This document shows positions 1 through 8,019 of a DNA stretch of 64,000 bases, piece after piece. The notes under the pieces are model-generated. The model was not told the DNA's origin. It worked only from the letters and a program-made list of their open reading frames with translations, and did no database searches. Positions within the stretch are counted from its first letter, which is position 1; each line of letters begins with the position of its first letter. The translations under genes were made by a program, and so were the position numbers. Origin of the DNA: Bacillus sp. OV322 (GTDB lineage: Bacteria; Bacillota; Bacilli; Bacillales; DSM-1321); assembly GCF_900112495.1 (NCBI RefSeq), contig NZ_FOMA01000005.1, forward strand, positions 372,001 through 436,000, read 5' to 3'.

Positions 1-301
1 AATGATTAAGCACACAAGCTCCTTCGCATAGCTCTTCTGTAGGGCATACCCTCGAACAGCTTGCACCTACAGGATTTGCAGTCATAATTGTTTTAGCCGA
101 ACCTTTTAAATTGCCGGATGCAATTTTTTTGATGAAAGAAGGAATATCTATATCTGTAGGGCAAGCTTTAATACAAGGGGCATCATAGCAATATAAACAT
201 CGATTTGCTTCTTCAATAGCCTGGCGGTTTGTCAAAGCAGGTTCAATTTCTTCAAAATTCTGTTCCAGCTGATGCAGAGATATTCTTTCAGCTTTATTCA
301 T
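1..301 (-). CDS. preT: PreT-type dihydropyrimidine dehydrogenase subunit, N-terminal fragment
   Basis: Only the first 100 codons are present; the gene runs off the left edge. The product begins MNKAERISLHQLEQNFEE and carries the Cys-rich Fe-S binding region of the GltD/PreT/DPD N-terminal domain (CLYCYDAPCIKACPT, then CARVCPTEELCEGAC). PreT with PreA reduces uracil and thymine to dihydropyrimidines using NADH. The start ATG follows AAGGGAG at good spacing and lies 41 bp after the nitrilase-family gene on the same strand, so the two are probably co-transcribed. The adjacent carbamoyl-amino-acid hydrolases favour PreT over glutamate synthase small subunit, which shares this domain; the flavin domains that would settle it are outside the window. 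Confidence 0.75.
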   Translation of the reverse strand, partial: MNKAERISLHQLEQNFEEIEPALTNRQAIEEANRCLYCYDAPCIKACPTDIDIPSFIKKIASGNLKGSAKTIMTANPVGASCSRVCPTEELCEGACVLNH

Positions 302-342
302 GAACGTTCTCCCTTCTTGGCTATTTTCCTTTATATAAATAT

Positions 343-1233
343 TTATGGCAGCAAAGCCGTCATTTCTTTATAAGTCTCCGGCCGGCGGTCACGGTAGAAT
401 TGCCAGGCATCCCTGACTTCCCTTATTAACTTCCTGTCCATTTCCCCAACAATAACTTCATCTTTATCTCTGCTTGCCATGGCAACAAAGTTTCCTTTTG
501 GGTCTGCTAGGTATGACTGGCCATAAAACTCTCCCATATTCCATGGTGCTTCGGTGCCCACCCGATTGACGGCGGCAATATAGTATCCGTTTGCTACTGC
601 ATGTGCAGGCTGTTCCAGTTTCCATAAATACTCAGAAGTGCCAGCTACCGTCGCGGACGGGTTAAAGACAATTTCTGCTCCTTTCAGCCCAAGCAGCCGT
701 GCACCTTCCGGAAAATGCCGGTCATAGCATATATACACACCAATCTTGGCGTATGCAGTATCAAACACTTGGTAGCCAAGATTACCAGGCTTAAAATAAT
801 ACTTTTCCCAAAATCCGCAGCCTTCTTCTCCTGCTGCAACATGCGGAATGTGGTTTTTCCGGTATTTGCCCAAATAAGAGCCATCTGCATCTATGACAGC
901 GGCAGTGTTGTAATAGGTGGCTATACCCTCCCGTTCATAAATTGGAAGAATGAGAACGACACTCAGTTCTTTTGCCAGTTCCTGAAAAAATTTTACTGTT
1001 GGTCCATTTGGTACTTCTTCAGCTGCATCATACCATTTGGTTTTTTGCTCTGCACAGAAATATGGACCATAGAAAATTTCCTGAAGGCAGATGATCTGCG
1101 CCGATTTTTCTTTTGCTTTCCTGATTAAACTCACATGTTTCTCAATTGCCCTTTTTTTATGGACTTCCACTGGCTCGTCTCCATGAATATCATTTGCCGC
1201 TTGTATAAGCCCAATCATTACTTTATCCGTCAA
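343..1233 (-). CDS. Nitrilase-superfamily amidohydrolase, probable beta-ureidopropionase
   Basis: 296 aa, full length for a carbon-nitrogen hydrolase. The catalytic triad is visible: Glu in CLQEIFYG, Lys in YRKNHIPH and nucleophilic Cys in VYICYDRHFPEGARLLG. Length and motif context resemble beta-ureidopropionase and N-carbamoyl-amino-acid amidohydrolases, which release the amino acid, CO2 and ammonia from N-carbamoyl-beta-alanine in the last step of reductive pyrimidine breakdown. The ATG is preceded by AGGAGGG. preT lies downstream on the same strand and an M20-type carbamoyl hydrolase lies upstream, separated by a 437-bp gap with a terminator. Substrate assignment rests on neighbours; the family also hydrolyses other amides. 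Confidence 0.78.
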   Translation of the reverse strand: MTDKVMIGLIQAANDIHGDEPVEVHKKRAIEKHVSLIRKAKEKSAQIICLQEIFYGPYFCAEQKTKWYDAAEEVPNGPTVKFFQELAKELSVVLILPIYEREGIATYYNTAAVIDADGSYLGKYRKNHIPHVAAGEEGCGFWEKYYFKPGNLGYQVFDTAYAKIGVYICYDRHFPEGARLLGLKGAEIVFNPSATVAGTSEYLWKLEQPAHAVANGYYIAAVNRVGTEAPWNMGEFYGQSYLADPKGNFVAMASRDKDEVIVGEMDRKLIREVRDAWQFYRDRRPETYKEMTALLP

Positions 1234-1532
1234 GATAATCCCTCCTGTTTTTCAAATTTATAAAATATGCTGAATAATCAGTATTCATTTCACTTATTTT
1301 ATAATGACAAAGAATGCAATTCATTAAACACTTTGTAAGTATATAATTTGCCGATTCATACATAGTGTAAAAAATAGTTCCTTACATGCAGAAAAGCGAC
1401 TTTATGATATGTACATCAAATCAATTATCAAAATCCTGGCATTCTGGTTTTTCTTCAAATCGAGCCAGCTGTATTGCACATTCGTTAAGGCTGTCAAACA
1501 GCGTCTGCCCCGGATCTTTTTTTAAAAAGGCT

Positions 1533-1616
1533 CACCTTAGCTCCTATCAGCCTGACTTGACAGCAGGAACGCCTCACATAACAAATAAAAAAACAAAAAT
1601 CATTAAAAAAGAGCCT
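1533..1616 (+). repeat. Partial copy (C) of dispersed non-coding repeat
   Basis: The right-hand part of the repeat whose fullest copy is at 6040-6260. Shared blocks in order are a CTCC-ATCA segment, CCTGACTTGACA, GAACGCCTCACATAACAAAT and an A-rich tail ending AAAGAGC. The left GC-rich part is missing or unrecognisable. The rest of the 1234-1670 gap holds no gene I can support; an 86-codon open frame crosses the repeat and looks spurious. Confidence 0.75.
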
Positions 1617-1622
1617 TGCACA

Positions 1623-1656
1623 CAAAAATGCGGGGATGAAAACTGAACTCACCCCC
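1623..1656 (-). terminator. Rho-independent terminator after the M20 hydrolase gene
   Basis: On the minus strand GGGGGTGA pairs with TCATCCCC across a 9-nt loop, followed by GCATTTTTG. It lies 15 bp beyond the stop codon of the M20 hydrolase and should separate it from the nitrilase-preT unit. Confidence 0.75.
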
Positions 1657-1670
1657 ATTGTTTTTATAGA

Positions 1671-2924
1671 TTATTTCTTCGCTTCAATGACGGATAATGC
1701 AGTCAGGTATAGCAGTTCTGTTCCAAGTGCAATATCTTCATTCGACGAATATTCAAGAGGGTTGTGGCTGATTCCGTCTTTGCAGCGTACAAAAATCATT
1801 CCATAATCGCAATATCTTGACATGACCATGCTGTCATGAAAAGGTCCGCTCATAAGCTCAGCTGGCTCAATACCCATTTTTTTGCCTTCATTGCGTATGG
1901 CCTCTTTAATCCACTCTGCACAGTAACGGGGTTCAGTATTGGTGTCTTCTCTTATAACTGCTTTAAGTCCATGCTGTTCGGCGATCTTCTGAATCTCCCT
2001 TTTTAACTCCATTTCATTCCGGTTTCTCTGTTCAATATCAATATCCCGTAAATCAACAGTAAAAGTGACTTTTTCAGGAATGATGTTACGGGAATTAGGA
2101 AATACCTCAATGTTTCCTACTGTTGCAACTGCTGGTGAATCTGGATTGCGGGCTGCAATCTCATTTAGTGCCACAATTACTTTTGCGGCACCAAGCAATG
2201 CATCCTTCCGCATATCCATCGGGACACTGCCTGCATGGCCGGCGAAGCCAGTAAAGTCTACGGTCAGCCATAATGGACCCGAAATGCCAGTAACAATTCC
2301 CACGGGTTTATTTAATTTTTCAAGAACCGGCCCCTGTTCAATATGCAGCTCAAGAAAAGCAGCAACACTCCCTTTTTTATACTGCGATTCTGCAAATTTT
2401 GATGGATCGCATCCAACACTGATCAGGGCCTGTTCCCTTGTGATGCCGTCTTTATCCACTCTCTGCAGTTCTCCTTCTTCAAGTTCGCCCCAAATGCCCC
2501 GGACACCAAAAATCCCTTTATTGAACCTGCATCCCTCTTCATCGCAAAAGGCTGCCACTTCAATTGGAATATCAGGAACAATCCCTTTTTCCTGCAAGGT
2601 CTGTACGGTCTCAATGGCTCCAAGCACTCCAATAGTTCCGTCAAACCTTCCTCCATAAGGCTGTGAATCAATATGCGAACCCAGCATCAGAGAGGGCGTA
2701 TCAGGATTCCTGCCTTCAAGCCTTCCTATTAAATTACCGAAGTTATCGATGCGTGTTTTTAAGCCAGCCTCTTCCATCCAGCCGCGGACAACGTCTACAG
2801 CATGCCGGTCCTCTATGGACAGCGCAAGACGGCATACACCTGTATCACTGATCTTGCCTATTTCCGCTAGTTTTTCTATACGCTGCTGCAGTCTTTTGCT
2901 GTTTATTGAGTGTGCTGCAATCAT
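1671..2924 (-). CDS. Zn-dependent M20 hydrolase, N-carbamoyl-L-amino-acid hydrolase or allantoate amidohydrolase family
   Basis: 417 aa, normal for HyuC/AllC/beta-ureidopropionase proteins of family M20. Metal-binding motifs are in place: GSHIDSQPYGGRFDG (His and Asp, about residues 83-97), FCDEEGCRF (about 127-135), LHIEQGPVLE (about 192-201) and a C-terminal FHDSMVMSRYC. These binuclear metal enzymes remove a carbamoyl group from N-carbamoyl amino acids. Next to preT and a nitrilase-type ureidopropionase, a role in pyrimidine or hydantoin catabolism is likely; allantoate as substrate cannot be excluded. The start ATG has a modest ribosome site (AAAGTGGTG). A TATAAT hexamer lies upstream without a convincing -35. 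Confidence 0.82.
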   Translation of the reverse strand: MIAAHSINSKRLQQRIEKLAEIGKISDTGVCRLALSIEDRHAVDVVRGWMEEAGLKTRIDNFGNLIGRLEGRNPDTPSLMLGSHIDSQPYGGRFDGTIGVLGAIETVQTLQEKGIVPDIPIEVAAFCDEEGCRFNKGIFGVRGIWGELEEGELQRVDKDGITREQALISVGCDPSKFAESQYKKGSVAAFLELHIEQGPVLEKLNKPVGIVTGISGPLWLTVDFTGFAGHAGSVPMDMRKDALLGAAKVIVALNEIAARNPDSPAVATVGNIEVFPNSRNIIPEKVTFTVDLRDIDIEQRNRNEMELKREIQKIAEQHGLKAVIREDTNTEPRYCAEWIKEAIRNEGKKMGIEPAELMSGPFHDSMVMSRYCDYGMIFVRCKDGISHNPLEYSSNEDIALGTELLYLTALSVIEAKK

Positions 2925-3248
2925 GTTTTCACCACTTTCATTAAGTATTCTTGAATAAATTTTATGTCTATTGATTATACAGCCAGCCTTAAATTATTTT
3001 AGTAGACATTATGTAAGATGTTTGCTGCCCTGAATTGGACAGGTTGTTATTGGGTAGCCCGCATTTTTACAGCTTAGCTGCTGATTAATCAGTATCCATG
3101 CTGAATCTGTAATCATTCAATTGAAGTTTCAGCCGGTACAGGGCAAATTAAACTTCTGGGGTGTTTATACATTCATTCGTCTAAGCTGGTTATATTAATA
3201 TAAGTGGAATTATATGAAAACTAATATATACGGCGGTGTATACATGAA
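2925..3248. other. Divergent intergenic region without a gene
   Basis: 324 bp between the M20 hydrolase (leftward) and the VanW-like gene (rightward). It should hold both promoters. A TATAAT lies on the minus strand near 2975-2985, but no matching -35 is clear. No inverted repeat, RNA gene or open frame worth naming was seen. Confidence 0.5.
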
Positions 3249-4127
3249 ATGATTTTCCATTGGTTCGCCAGTTTAATGCTTATCACGAATATTTGGAGTT
3301 CACCAGCACATTTGACAGTCAGCTATCTGGGCCGCACAATTGCTGAAGCTGACCGTTCTGAATTTTATATTCCCTTACCAGGCTTTCCAGTTTTAAATAT
3401 GGAGAGATATCGCAATTTCATTAAAATGCTTGATGAGCAGACTTATCAGCCACCAAGGAATGCAGTGATTAATGAACAGGGAAGGATCGTGCCGGGGCAG
3501 AATGGCTCAAAGCTTTATCAGCAGGAATTTACCAGGCAATTTTATGAGTTCTTCTTCAGCGGAAGGAATGTTCATCTGGAAACACCGATGATTTCCATTT
3601 ATCCTAAAGTGGACAGTGAACTTCTATCAAATATCAGGACCAAAAGGATTGGCCATTATATAACCTATTTTAAATCAAGCAACAAAAATCGATCACATAA
3701 TATCAGTCTTGCTGCAAATGCACTCAATAATTATGTTGTTTTTCCAGGTGAGATTTTTTCCTTTAATAAAGTAGTGGGAATGAGAACCGAAAGTAAGGGA
3801 TACTTAAAGGCTCCAGTTATTGTGAAAGGAGAATTTTCGGAAGGGATAGGCGGCGGCATTTGCCAGGTATCTTCTACCCTTTTCAATGCTGCAGATATTG
3901 CTGGATTGGACATAGTTCAAAGGTACTCGCATAGCCGGGCTGTTCCGTATGTACCAAAAGGGAGAGATGCTACAGTAAGCTGGTATGGCCCCGATTTCCA
4001 GTTTGCCAATACACTTAATCAGGCGGTCCTTATTAGGGCACAAGTTCTCGGGGAGATGCTGGTTGTGAATATTTTCTCTTCAGATTCAATCAACGCAGGC
4101 TCCGCCCATAAAGATATTAACAGATAA
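3249..4127 (+). CDS. VanW-like family protein
   Basis: 292 aa with a short hydrophobic N-terminus (MIFHWFASLMLITNIWSSPA) that could act as a signal peptide. The C-terminal half is the VanW-like domain: FPGEIFSFNKVVGMRTESKG (about 163-182), the glycine-rich GIGGGICQVSSTLFNAA (about 198-214) and YSHSRAVPYVPKGRDATVSW (about 223-242). VanW-like proteins occur widely in Firmicutes and are not themselves shown to give glycopeptide resistance; there is no vanHAX here. Export to the cell envelope is inferred. Ribosome site is weak (GGCGGTG). It stands alone, convergent with tgl. Confidence 0.8.
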   Translation: MIFHWFASLMLITNIWSSPAHLTVSYLGRTIAEADRSEFYIPLPGFPVLNMERYRNFIKMLDEQTYQPPRNAVINEQGRIVPGQNGSKLYQQEFTRQFYEFFFSGRNVHLETPMISIYPKVDSELLSNIRTKRIGHYITYFKSSNKNRSHNISLAANALNNYVVFPGEIFSFNKVVGMRTESKGYLKAPVIVKGEFSEGIGGGICQVSSTLFNAADIAGLDIVQRYSHSRAVPYVPKGRDATVSWYGPDFQFANTLNQAVLIRAQVLGEMLVVNIFSSDSINAGSAHKDINR

Positions 4128-4161
4128 CCGCGGCAGGCCCCATATTTCGGCTGCAAAAAAA

Positions 4162-4203
4162 TGCTGCAAAAATAGAGATATGGGTGTTTCGTTTTTTGCA
4201 GCA
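4162..4203 (+). terminator. Hairpin between vanW-like gene and tgl, possible terminator
   Basis: TGCTGCAAAAA pairs with TTTTTGCAGCA across a loop of about 19 nt. It lies 35 bp after the VanW-like stop codon. The A/T arms supply a T tract on either strand, so it could work in both directions, but no long T run follows the stem. Confidence 0.4.
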
Positions 4204-4325
4204 AAATTATTGCAGGGCTGTCATTATTTTTTTATTCCTTTACATGGATAATTGCAAAGGAAGGATAAATCGGAACTGAATCTTCGGTTAGTTAAAAGCT
4301 CGGATTGCCTGAAAATTGTATATAC

Positions 4326-5063
4326 TTACAGGTTTTTTAAATTATATAACGAAATAAAATCCGGTCTTGTAATGGATCGTGTCAAAAATGCTGATTCACT
4401 TCCGTCCTTTGCTCTTGTTTCATTGAGAAAGCTAATGATTTCAGCTGAACTTTGAATGCCTATTCCATGGCCGAAAAATTTGTCATTCCCGAAATAAATA
4501 ACATTTTCCCCTCTCCACTGAGGCTGTTTTGGATCAAAATCCGGATTTTTAAAATACAATATATCACCTGGCAAAAAATCATCGCCTTTTTTTGAATAGA
4601 GCTCAAGGTCTTCATCGAAATGTCCATCCATTAAAAGTATTCCTTCGAAATATTGGTTAAACGAAGCTCTGCCAATGGTCATTATTACAGATATATATAA
4701 AACTATTGCCATGGCAGTTGAACATTCAAATGCATAATATTCCCCGTTTATCAGGATATCTAAAATGGCTGATGTGGGGGACACGTCCTTTTTTAGCAAA
4801 AATCCGCCATTATTCAGCCGTTCCCAATACTTTTCATTGCACATTGAATGTTCAAATGTCTCAAATTCCGCTCCGCTGTCATTCAATTTTTTTGAGGCTT
4901 CTAAAATATTGCTGCGTGTAAACAGTTCAAACCTCAAATATTTAGGGCTTGGATATTCATATTTCACATTGTAGGCAATCATTTTTTTAATAATTGACTC
5001 TGATTCATAGCCTTCAATTTGCAGGGATTCGAGGTTTGTTTGCTTCCCCTCTATTAATATCAT
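4326..5063 (-). CDS. tgl: Spore-coat protein-glutamine gamma-glutamyltransferase
   Basis: 245 aa from the chosen ATG, the length of B. subtilis Tgl. The start MILIEGKQ is preferred over an ATG four codons upstream because GGAGG sits 5 nt before it (the upstream ATG overlaps that GGAGG) and because B. subtilis Tgl begins in the same way. Catalytic Cys lies in YAFECSTAMAIVLY; other signatures are GDILYFKNPDFDPK, QWRGENVIYFGN and the His region KFFGHGIGI. Tgl forms epsilon-(gamma-glutamyl)lysine cross-links between coat proteins such as GerQ in the maturing spore. In B. subtilis it is a sigma-K gene; here CATATATTG upstream is near a sigma-K -10, but no AC is placed at -35. Confidence 0.93.
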   Translation of the reverse strand: MILIEGKQTNLESLQIEGYESESIIKKMIAYNVKYEYPSPKYLRFELFTRSNILEASKKLNDSGAEFETFEHSMCNEKYWERLNNGGFLLKKDVSPTSAILDILINGEYYAFECSTAMAIVLYISVIMTIGRASFNQYFEGILLMDGHFDEDLELYSKKGDDFLPGDILYFKNPDFDPKQPQWRGENVIYFGNDKFFGHGIGIQSSAEIISFLNETRAKDGSESAFLTRSITRPDFISLYNLKNL

Positions 5064-5165
5064 GTTTTCCTCCATAAATTATTGACTTCTCCATTTCCAA
5101 TATATGAAGAAATAATGATAAGCATCCATATAAACGTTTCTTTTTTCAGTCAATACAACTCAGAA

Positions 5166-5192
5166 AAGTAAAAAGCCCCTATTTTAGGGGCT
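5166..5192 (-). terminator. Terminator after the AhpD-like gene
   Basis: Minus-strand stem AGCCCCT/AGGGGCT with a 5-nt loop followed by TTTTTACTTTT, 26 bp past the stop codon of the gene at 5218-5811. Confidence 0.85.
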
Positions 5193-5217
5193 GCGGATAG
5201 TAATAACCTGGACTTTA

Positions 5218-5811
5218 TTAAGATTCATTAAATACTGATATCATGTTTGCCATCTGCATATAAACTCCCCCGGAACAAATGGCAGAAGCAATAAAAATTG
5301 CCTCCAATTGTTCCTGCTGGGATACCCCTGATGCTTTTGCATTCTTTGTATGCTTTTTAATGCTATAAGAGCACTTTAAAAGATGAGAAACCGCTAGTGC
5401 AATGATTTCCTTCATTTTCGGGCTCAGCTTTCCTGCCTGGAAGGCTGATTCAAAAAAATTCTTACAGGTTTCTTGGCACTCATTTAGTTCATTTGATTGG
5501 CCGGTTATTTCTTCTTGTTGCATTAATGTGCTTTTGCCTTTTACTGCAGCGGCAATAAATATAGCTTCAGACAGTTCTTCAATTGAAGCTCCCTCTGTTT
5601 TGGCACTTCTTGTATGGATATCGATGCAGTACGGGCATTGTATTGCAGATGCTAATGAAAGAGCAATGGTTTCTTTTTCTTTTCTGTTCAAAGCTCCAGC
5701 TTTCAGCACTGCACTGTTATATGTTGCATATGCATGCAGAGTTTCGGGAACGAGGCTTTTTAGACTGTTAAGGTGGAGCAGATTCTCTGTGCTATATAAG
5801 TTAGTTTGCAT
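5218..5811 (-). CDS. Carboxymuconolactone decarboxylase/AhpD-like protein with two domains
   Basis: 197 aa made of two tandem CMD/AhpD-like repeats. Repeat 1 (about residues 35-95) has the redox motif CPYCIDIHTRSAK; repeat 2 (about 125-190) has the aligned segment CSYSIKKHTKNAK, in which the second Cys is Ser. AhpD-type CxxC...H proteins reduce peroxiredoxin partners or act as alkylhydroperoxidases; an intact first site and a degenerate second suggest one active site per chain. The gene stands alone with its own terminator and is divergent from the cytochrome P450. The true substrate cannot be read from the sequence. Confidence 0.8.
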   Translation of the reverse strand: MQTNLYSTENLLHLNSLKSLVPETLHAYATYNSAVLKAGALNRKEKETIALSLASAIQCPYCIDIHTRSAKTEGASIEELSEAIFIAAAVKGKSTLMQQEEITGQSNELNECQETCKNFFESAFQAGKLSPKMKEIIALAVSHLLKCSYSIKKHTKNAKASGVSQQEQLEAIFIASAICSGGVYMQMANMISVFNES

Positions 5812-6039
5812 ATAAGATCCATCCTTTTTATTTCGCTTTTATAATCCCGTTTTTTTAAAACATCAGCGATAGAATTGAAAGAGAGATAACCCGAACTGTT
5901 GGTTACTTCACTTTATAACTTATCCTTTTATATAGAAATCATTCTAAAAAAACAATGGAAAATGAACACTTAATTTTCGGAATTTTTCGTTTTCGTATTA
6001 TAATAAATAATAGAACTGAATATGCAAAGGCTGTTTTCA
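5812..6039. promoter_or_regulatory. Upstream region with a possible promoter for the P450 gene
   Basis: No gene is seen in the 480 bp between 5812 and 6292. TATAAT at 5999-6004 on the plus strand is a good -10; the -35 position (TTCGGA) is poor. If used, the transcript would pass through the whole repeat at 6040-6260 before reaching the P450 start. Confidence 0.35.
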
Positions 6040-6260
6040 TAAACTTTGTTGCTATGATACAAGGTGGTTGATTTCCGCTCCAGGATGCTCGCTTTCCGCG
6101 GGGCAGCCGGTGAGCCTCCTCGGCTGCGCCTCCGGTGTCTCACCTGTTCTGCTAATCCCGCAGGAGTCTGCACCTTACGCTCCAATCAACCTGACTTGAC
6201 AATGAGAACGCCTCACATAACAAATTAAAAAAACAACAATCTGTAAGAAAAGAGCATATG
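6040..6260 (+). repeat. Dispersed non-coding repeat, fullest copy (A)
   Basis: A GC-rich element of about 220 bp unlike the AT-rich surroundings. It opens TACAAGGTGGTTGATTTCCG, continues with GATGCTCGCTTTCCGCGGGG, a short imperfect stem region, CCCGCAGGAGTCTGCACCTT, CTCCAATCAACCTGACTTG, then GAACGCCTCACATAACAAAT and an A-rich tail. Related copies lie at 35025-35195, 1533-1616, 56086-56185 and, inverted, near 7926-7965. The ends are partly self-complementary (GTTGATTTCCGCTCC against the later CTCCAATCAAC), as in a miniature inverted-repeat element. It sits directly upstream of the P450 ribosome site. Confidence 0.85.
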
Positions 6261-6292
6261 CAAAAGAAGCTATTGGGAAGGAGAAATACAAA

Positions 6293-7501
6293 ATGGAACT
6301 TAATAATAATAGAGAAATAACAAAAGGACAAAATTATATGTTTACAGATGCTTTTGTTCAAAATCCCTATCCACTTTACAAAAAACTTAGAGAGGAGGCT
6401 CCCATTTATAAGACCCTTCTTCCTGGGGGAATGCATTCCTGGCTGATTACACGGCATGAAGATGCCTCTGAACTACTAAAAGACAGCAGGTTTATTAAGG
6501 ATTATACGAAATTATCTGATGAACCAACCTCACATACCAGCATCTTTACCCAAAATATGCTCTTTTCTGATCCGCCTGATCATAAACGGTTAAGAGGACT
6601 TGTACAAAAAGCGTTTACACCCAAAATGATTGAAGGCATGCGTGAAAGAATTCAGGAAATAACAGATGAACTCCTCGATGATGTAAAAGAAAAAGGTAAA
6701 TTGAATTTAATTGATGATTTGGCATTTCCTCTACCCATTATTGTCATCTGCGAAATGCTTGGAGTTCCCAGCAAAGACAGGGAAAAATTCAGGTTATGGT
6801 CCAATTCCCTTATAGAAAGCGGAACTGCTGAAAGCTTTGAAGAAGTTGGACAGCATATGTCAGAGTTCATTGCCTACCTTGGAGACTGGTTTGCACAGGT
6901 GCGTGGAACCCCCTGTGAAGGCATGATAAATGACTTGATTAATGCAGAAGATGACGGAGAAAAACTGTCTGGAGAGGAACTGTATGGTCTTGTTTCTCTT
7001 TTAATCATTGCTGGGCACGAAACTACAGTCAACCTGATAGGTAATGGTATCCTATCCCTGCTTGAATTTCCGGAACAGTTTGGTATATTGAAGAATAATC
7101 CTGAGCTCATTTCAACTGCTATTGAGGAACTGCTCCGCTTTAATGGCCCAGTTGAATTCAGCACTGACCGCTGGGCAGGCGAAGATCTGATTTTTCGGAA
7201 TGTTGAATTTAAACGCGGAGATCATGTTATTGTAGCACTAAATTCAGCCAACCGTGATTCTCAAGTTTTCAAAGATCCGGATATTCTCGACATTACCCGG
7301 GAAAAAAGCCCGCACCTTGCTTTTGGAAAAGGAATTCATTTGTGCCTTGGTGCGCCCCTTGCCCGTTTAGAAGGAGAGATTGCCATTAATACCTTATTAA
7401 ACAGAATGCCGGATATTCGCCTGGCCATTGATCCGGATGAATTGCAATGGAGACCAGGAATGATTGTACGGGGTGTAAAAGAAATTCCGCTAATATTTTA
7501 A
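6293..7501 (+). CDS. Cytochrome P450
   Basis: 402 aa soluble bacterial class P450. Key motifs are all present: I-helix oxygen-binding AGHETT (about residue 241), K-helix ExxR in IEELLRFN (about 270) and heme-thiolate loop FGKGIHLCLGAPLARLE (about 339-355) with the axial Cys. It resembles the CYP107/CYP109 group common in Bacillus, which hydroxylate fatty acids, steroids or polyketides; the substrate is not predictable. It needs a ferredoxin or flavodoxin partner, none of which is adjacent. The ribosome site GGGAAGGAGA precedes the ATG. Monocistronic, with a strong terminator directly after the stop. Confidence 0.93.
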   Translation: MELNNNREITKGQNYMFTDAFVQNPYPLYKKLREEAPIYKTLLPGGMHSWLITRHEDASELLKDSRFIKDYTKLSDEPTSHTSIFTQNMLFSDPPDHKRLRGLVQKAFTPKMIEGMRERIQEITDELLDDVKEKGKLNLIDDLAFPLPIIVICEMLGVPSKDREKFRLWSNSLIESGTAESFEEVGQHMSEFIAYLGDWFAQVRGTPCEGMINDLINAEDDGEKLSGEELYGLVSLLIIAGHETTVNLIGNGILSLLEFPEQFGILKNNPELISTAIEELLRFNGPVEFSTDRWAGEDLIFRNVEFKRGDHVIVALNSANRDSQVFKDPDILDITREKSPHLAFGKGIHLCLGAPLARLEGEIAINTLLNRMPDIRLAIDPDELQWRPGMIVRGVKEIPLIF

Positions 7502-7541
7502 ATAACTTAGCCTCCTGCTTATTGGCAGGAGGCTAAGTTAT
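7501..7541 (+). terminator. Strong terminator after the P450 gene, probably bidirectional
   Basis: Long near-perfect inverted repeat AATAACTTAGCCTCCTGC / GCAGGAGGCTAAGTTATT with a 5-6 nt loop, starting at the P450 stop codon. It also lies 30 bp beyond the converging 73-aa gene. Confidence 0.85.
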
Positions 7542-7571
7542 TTAATTGTCTGCTGTTTTTTGGGTTTATGG

Positions 7572-7793
7572 TTATTCAATAATTTCACCTGTCTTATAAT
7601 CGGCCATGAATATTTCCACAACGTCCTCAATTGTTCCATCAGCTTCAGGCAGCTGAACAATTATTTCATTTCGGTGTTCGTCAGGGCTAATCTTCACATC
7701 GCAAAAACGGTTGACAGCAATTTGAACTTTCAAATCTTCTGCTAATTCTGCAGCATCCAGTGATTCCTTTAGCATATATCTGTAAATTTTCAT
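7572..7793 (-). CDS. Small protein of unknown function (73 aa)
   Basis: Not recognised. The product begins MKIYRYMLKESLDAAELAED and is acidic overall, with no Cys pair, membrane segment or signal peptide; its length suggests one small alpha/beta domain. The ATG follows AGAGGGA with good spacing, and a terminator lies just downstream, so I regard it as a real gene. It stands alone between the P450 and hut genes. Confidence 0.6.
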   Translation of the reverse strand: MKIYRYMLKESLDAAELAEDLKVQIAVNRFCDVKISPDEHRNEIIVQLPEADGTIEDVVEIFMADYKTGEIIE

Positions 7794-7925
7794 GTAGTAT
7801 CCCTCTTTTATCAGTTCGTTTGATATTTATTATATTCTGCCCTTTAGACTAAAAGTTTATTTTAGGGATACCATTGCATTTTTTATATTAGTTCTTTTCG
7901 AACAGGGCGAATACATTTTCAATGG

Positions 7926-7965
7926 TGTTGATTGGCGCGAAAGGTGTGAGACTCCTGCTTAAACT
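7926..7965 (-). repeat. Degenerate, inverted copy (E) of the dispersed repeat
   Basis: The plus strand reads GGTGTTGATTGGCGCGAAAG followed by GTGTGAGACTCCTGC, matching the reverse complement of the CTCCAATCAAC and GCAGGAGTCTGCACCTTACG blocks of copy A. Beyond this core the match decays. It lies in the 225-bp gap after hutG. Confidence 0.55.
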
Positions 7966-8019
7966 GGAAACGCACATTCTCGAACTGAAAACAACTCCTT
8001 GTTTCCATAGCAAAATTTA

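Noticed and set aside
1386..1646. 86-codon plus-strand open frame between nitrilase and M20 genes
   Set aside because: It crosses a dispersed repeat, has no ribosome site and ends in a terminator of the opposite strand.
3249..4127. Vancomycin resistance locus
   Set aside because: Only a VanW-like domain is present; there are no vanH, vanA, vanX or vanRS genes, and VanW-like proteins are common in Bacilli.
6040..6260. Insertion sequence remnant with transposase
   Set aside because: No reading frame for a transposase occurs in this or the other copies.
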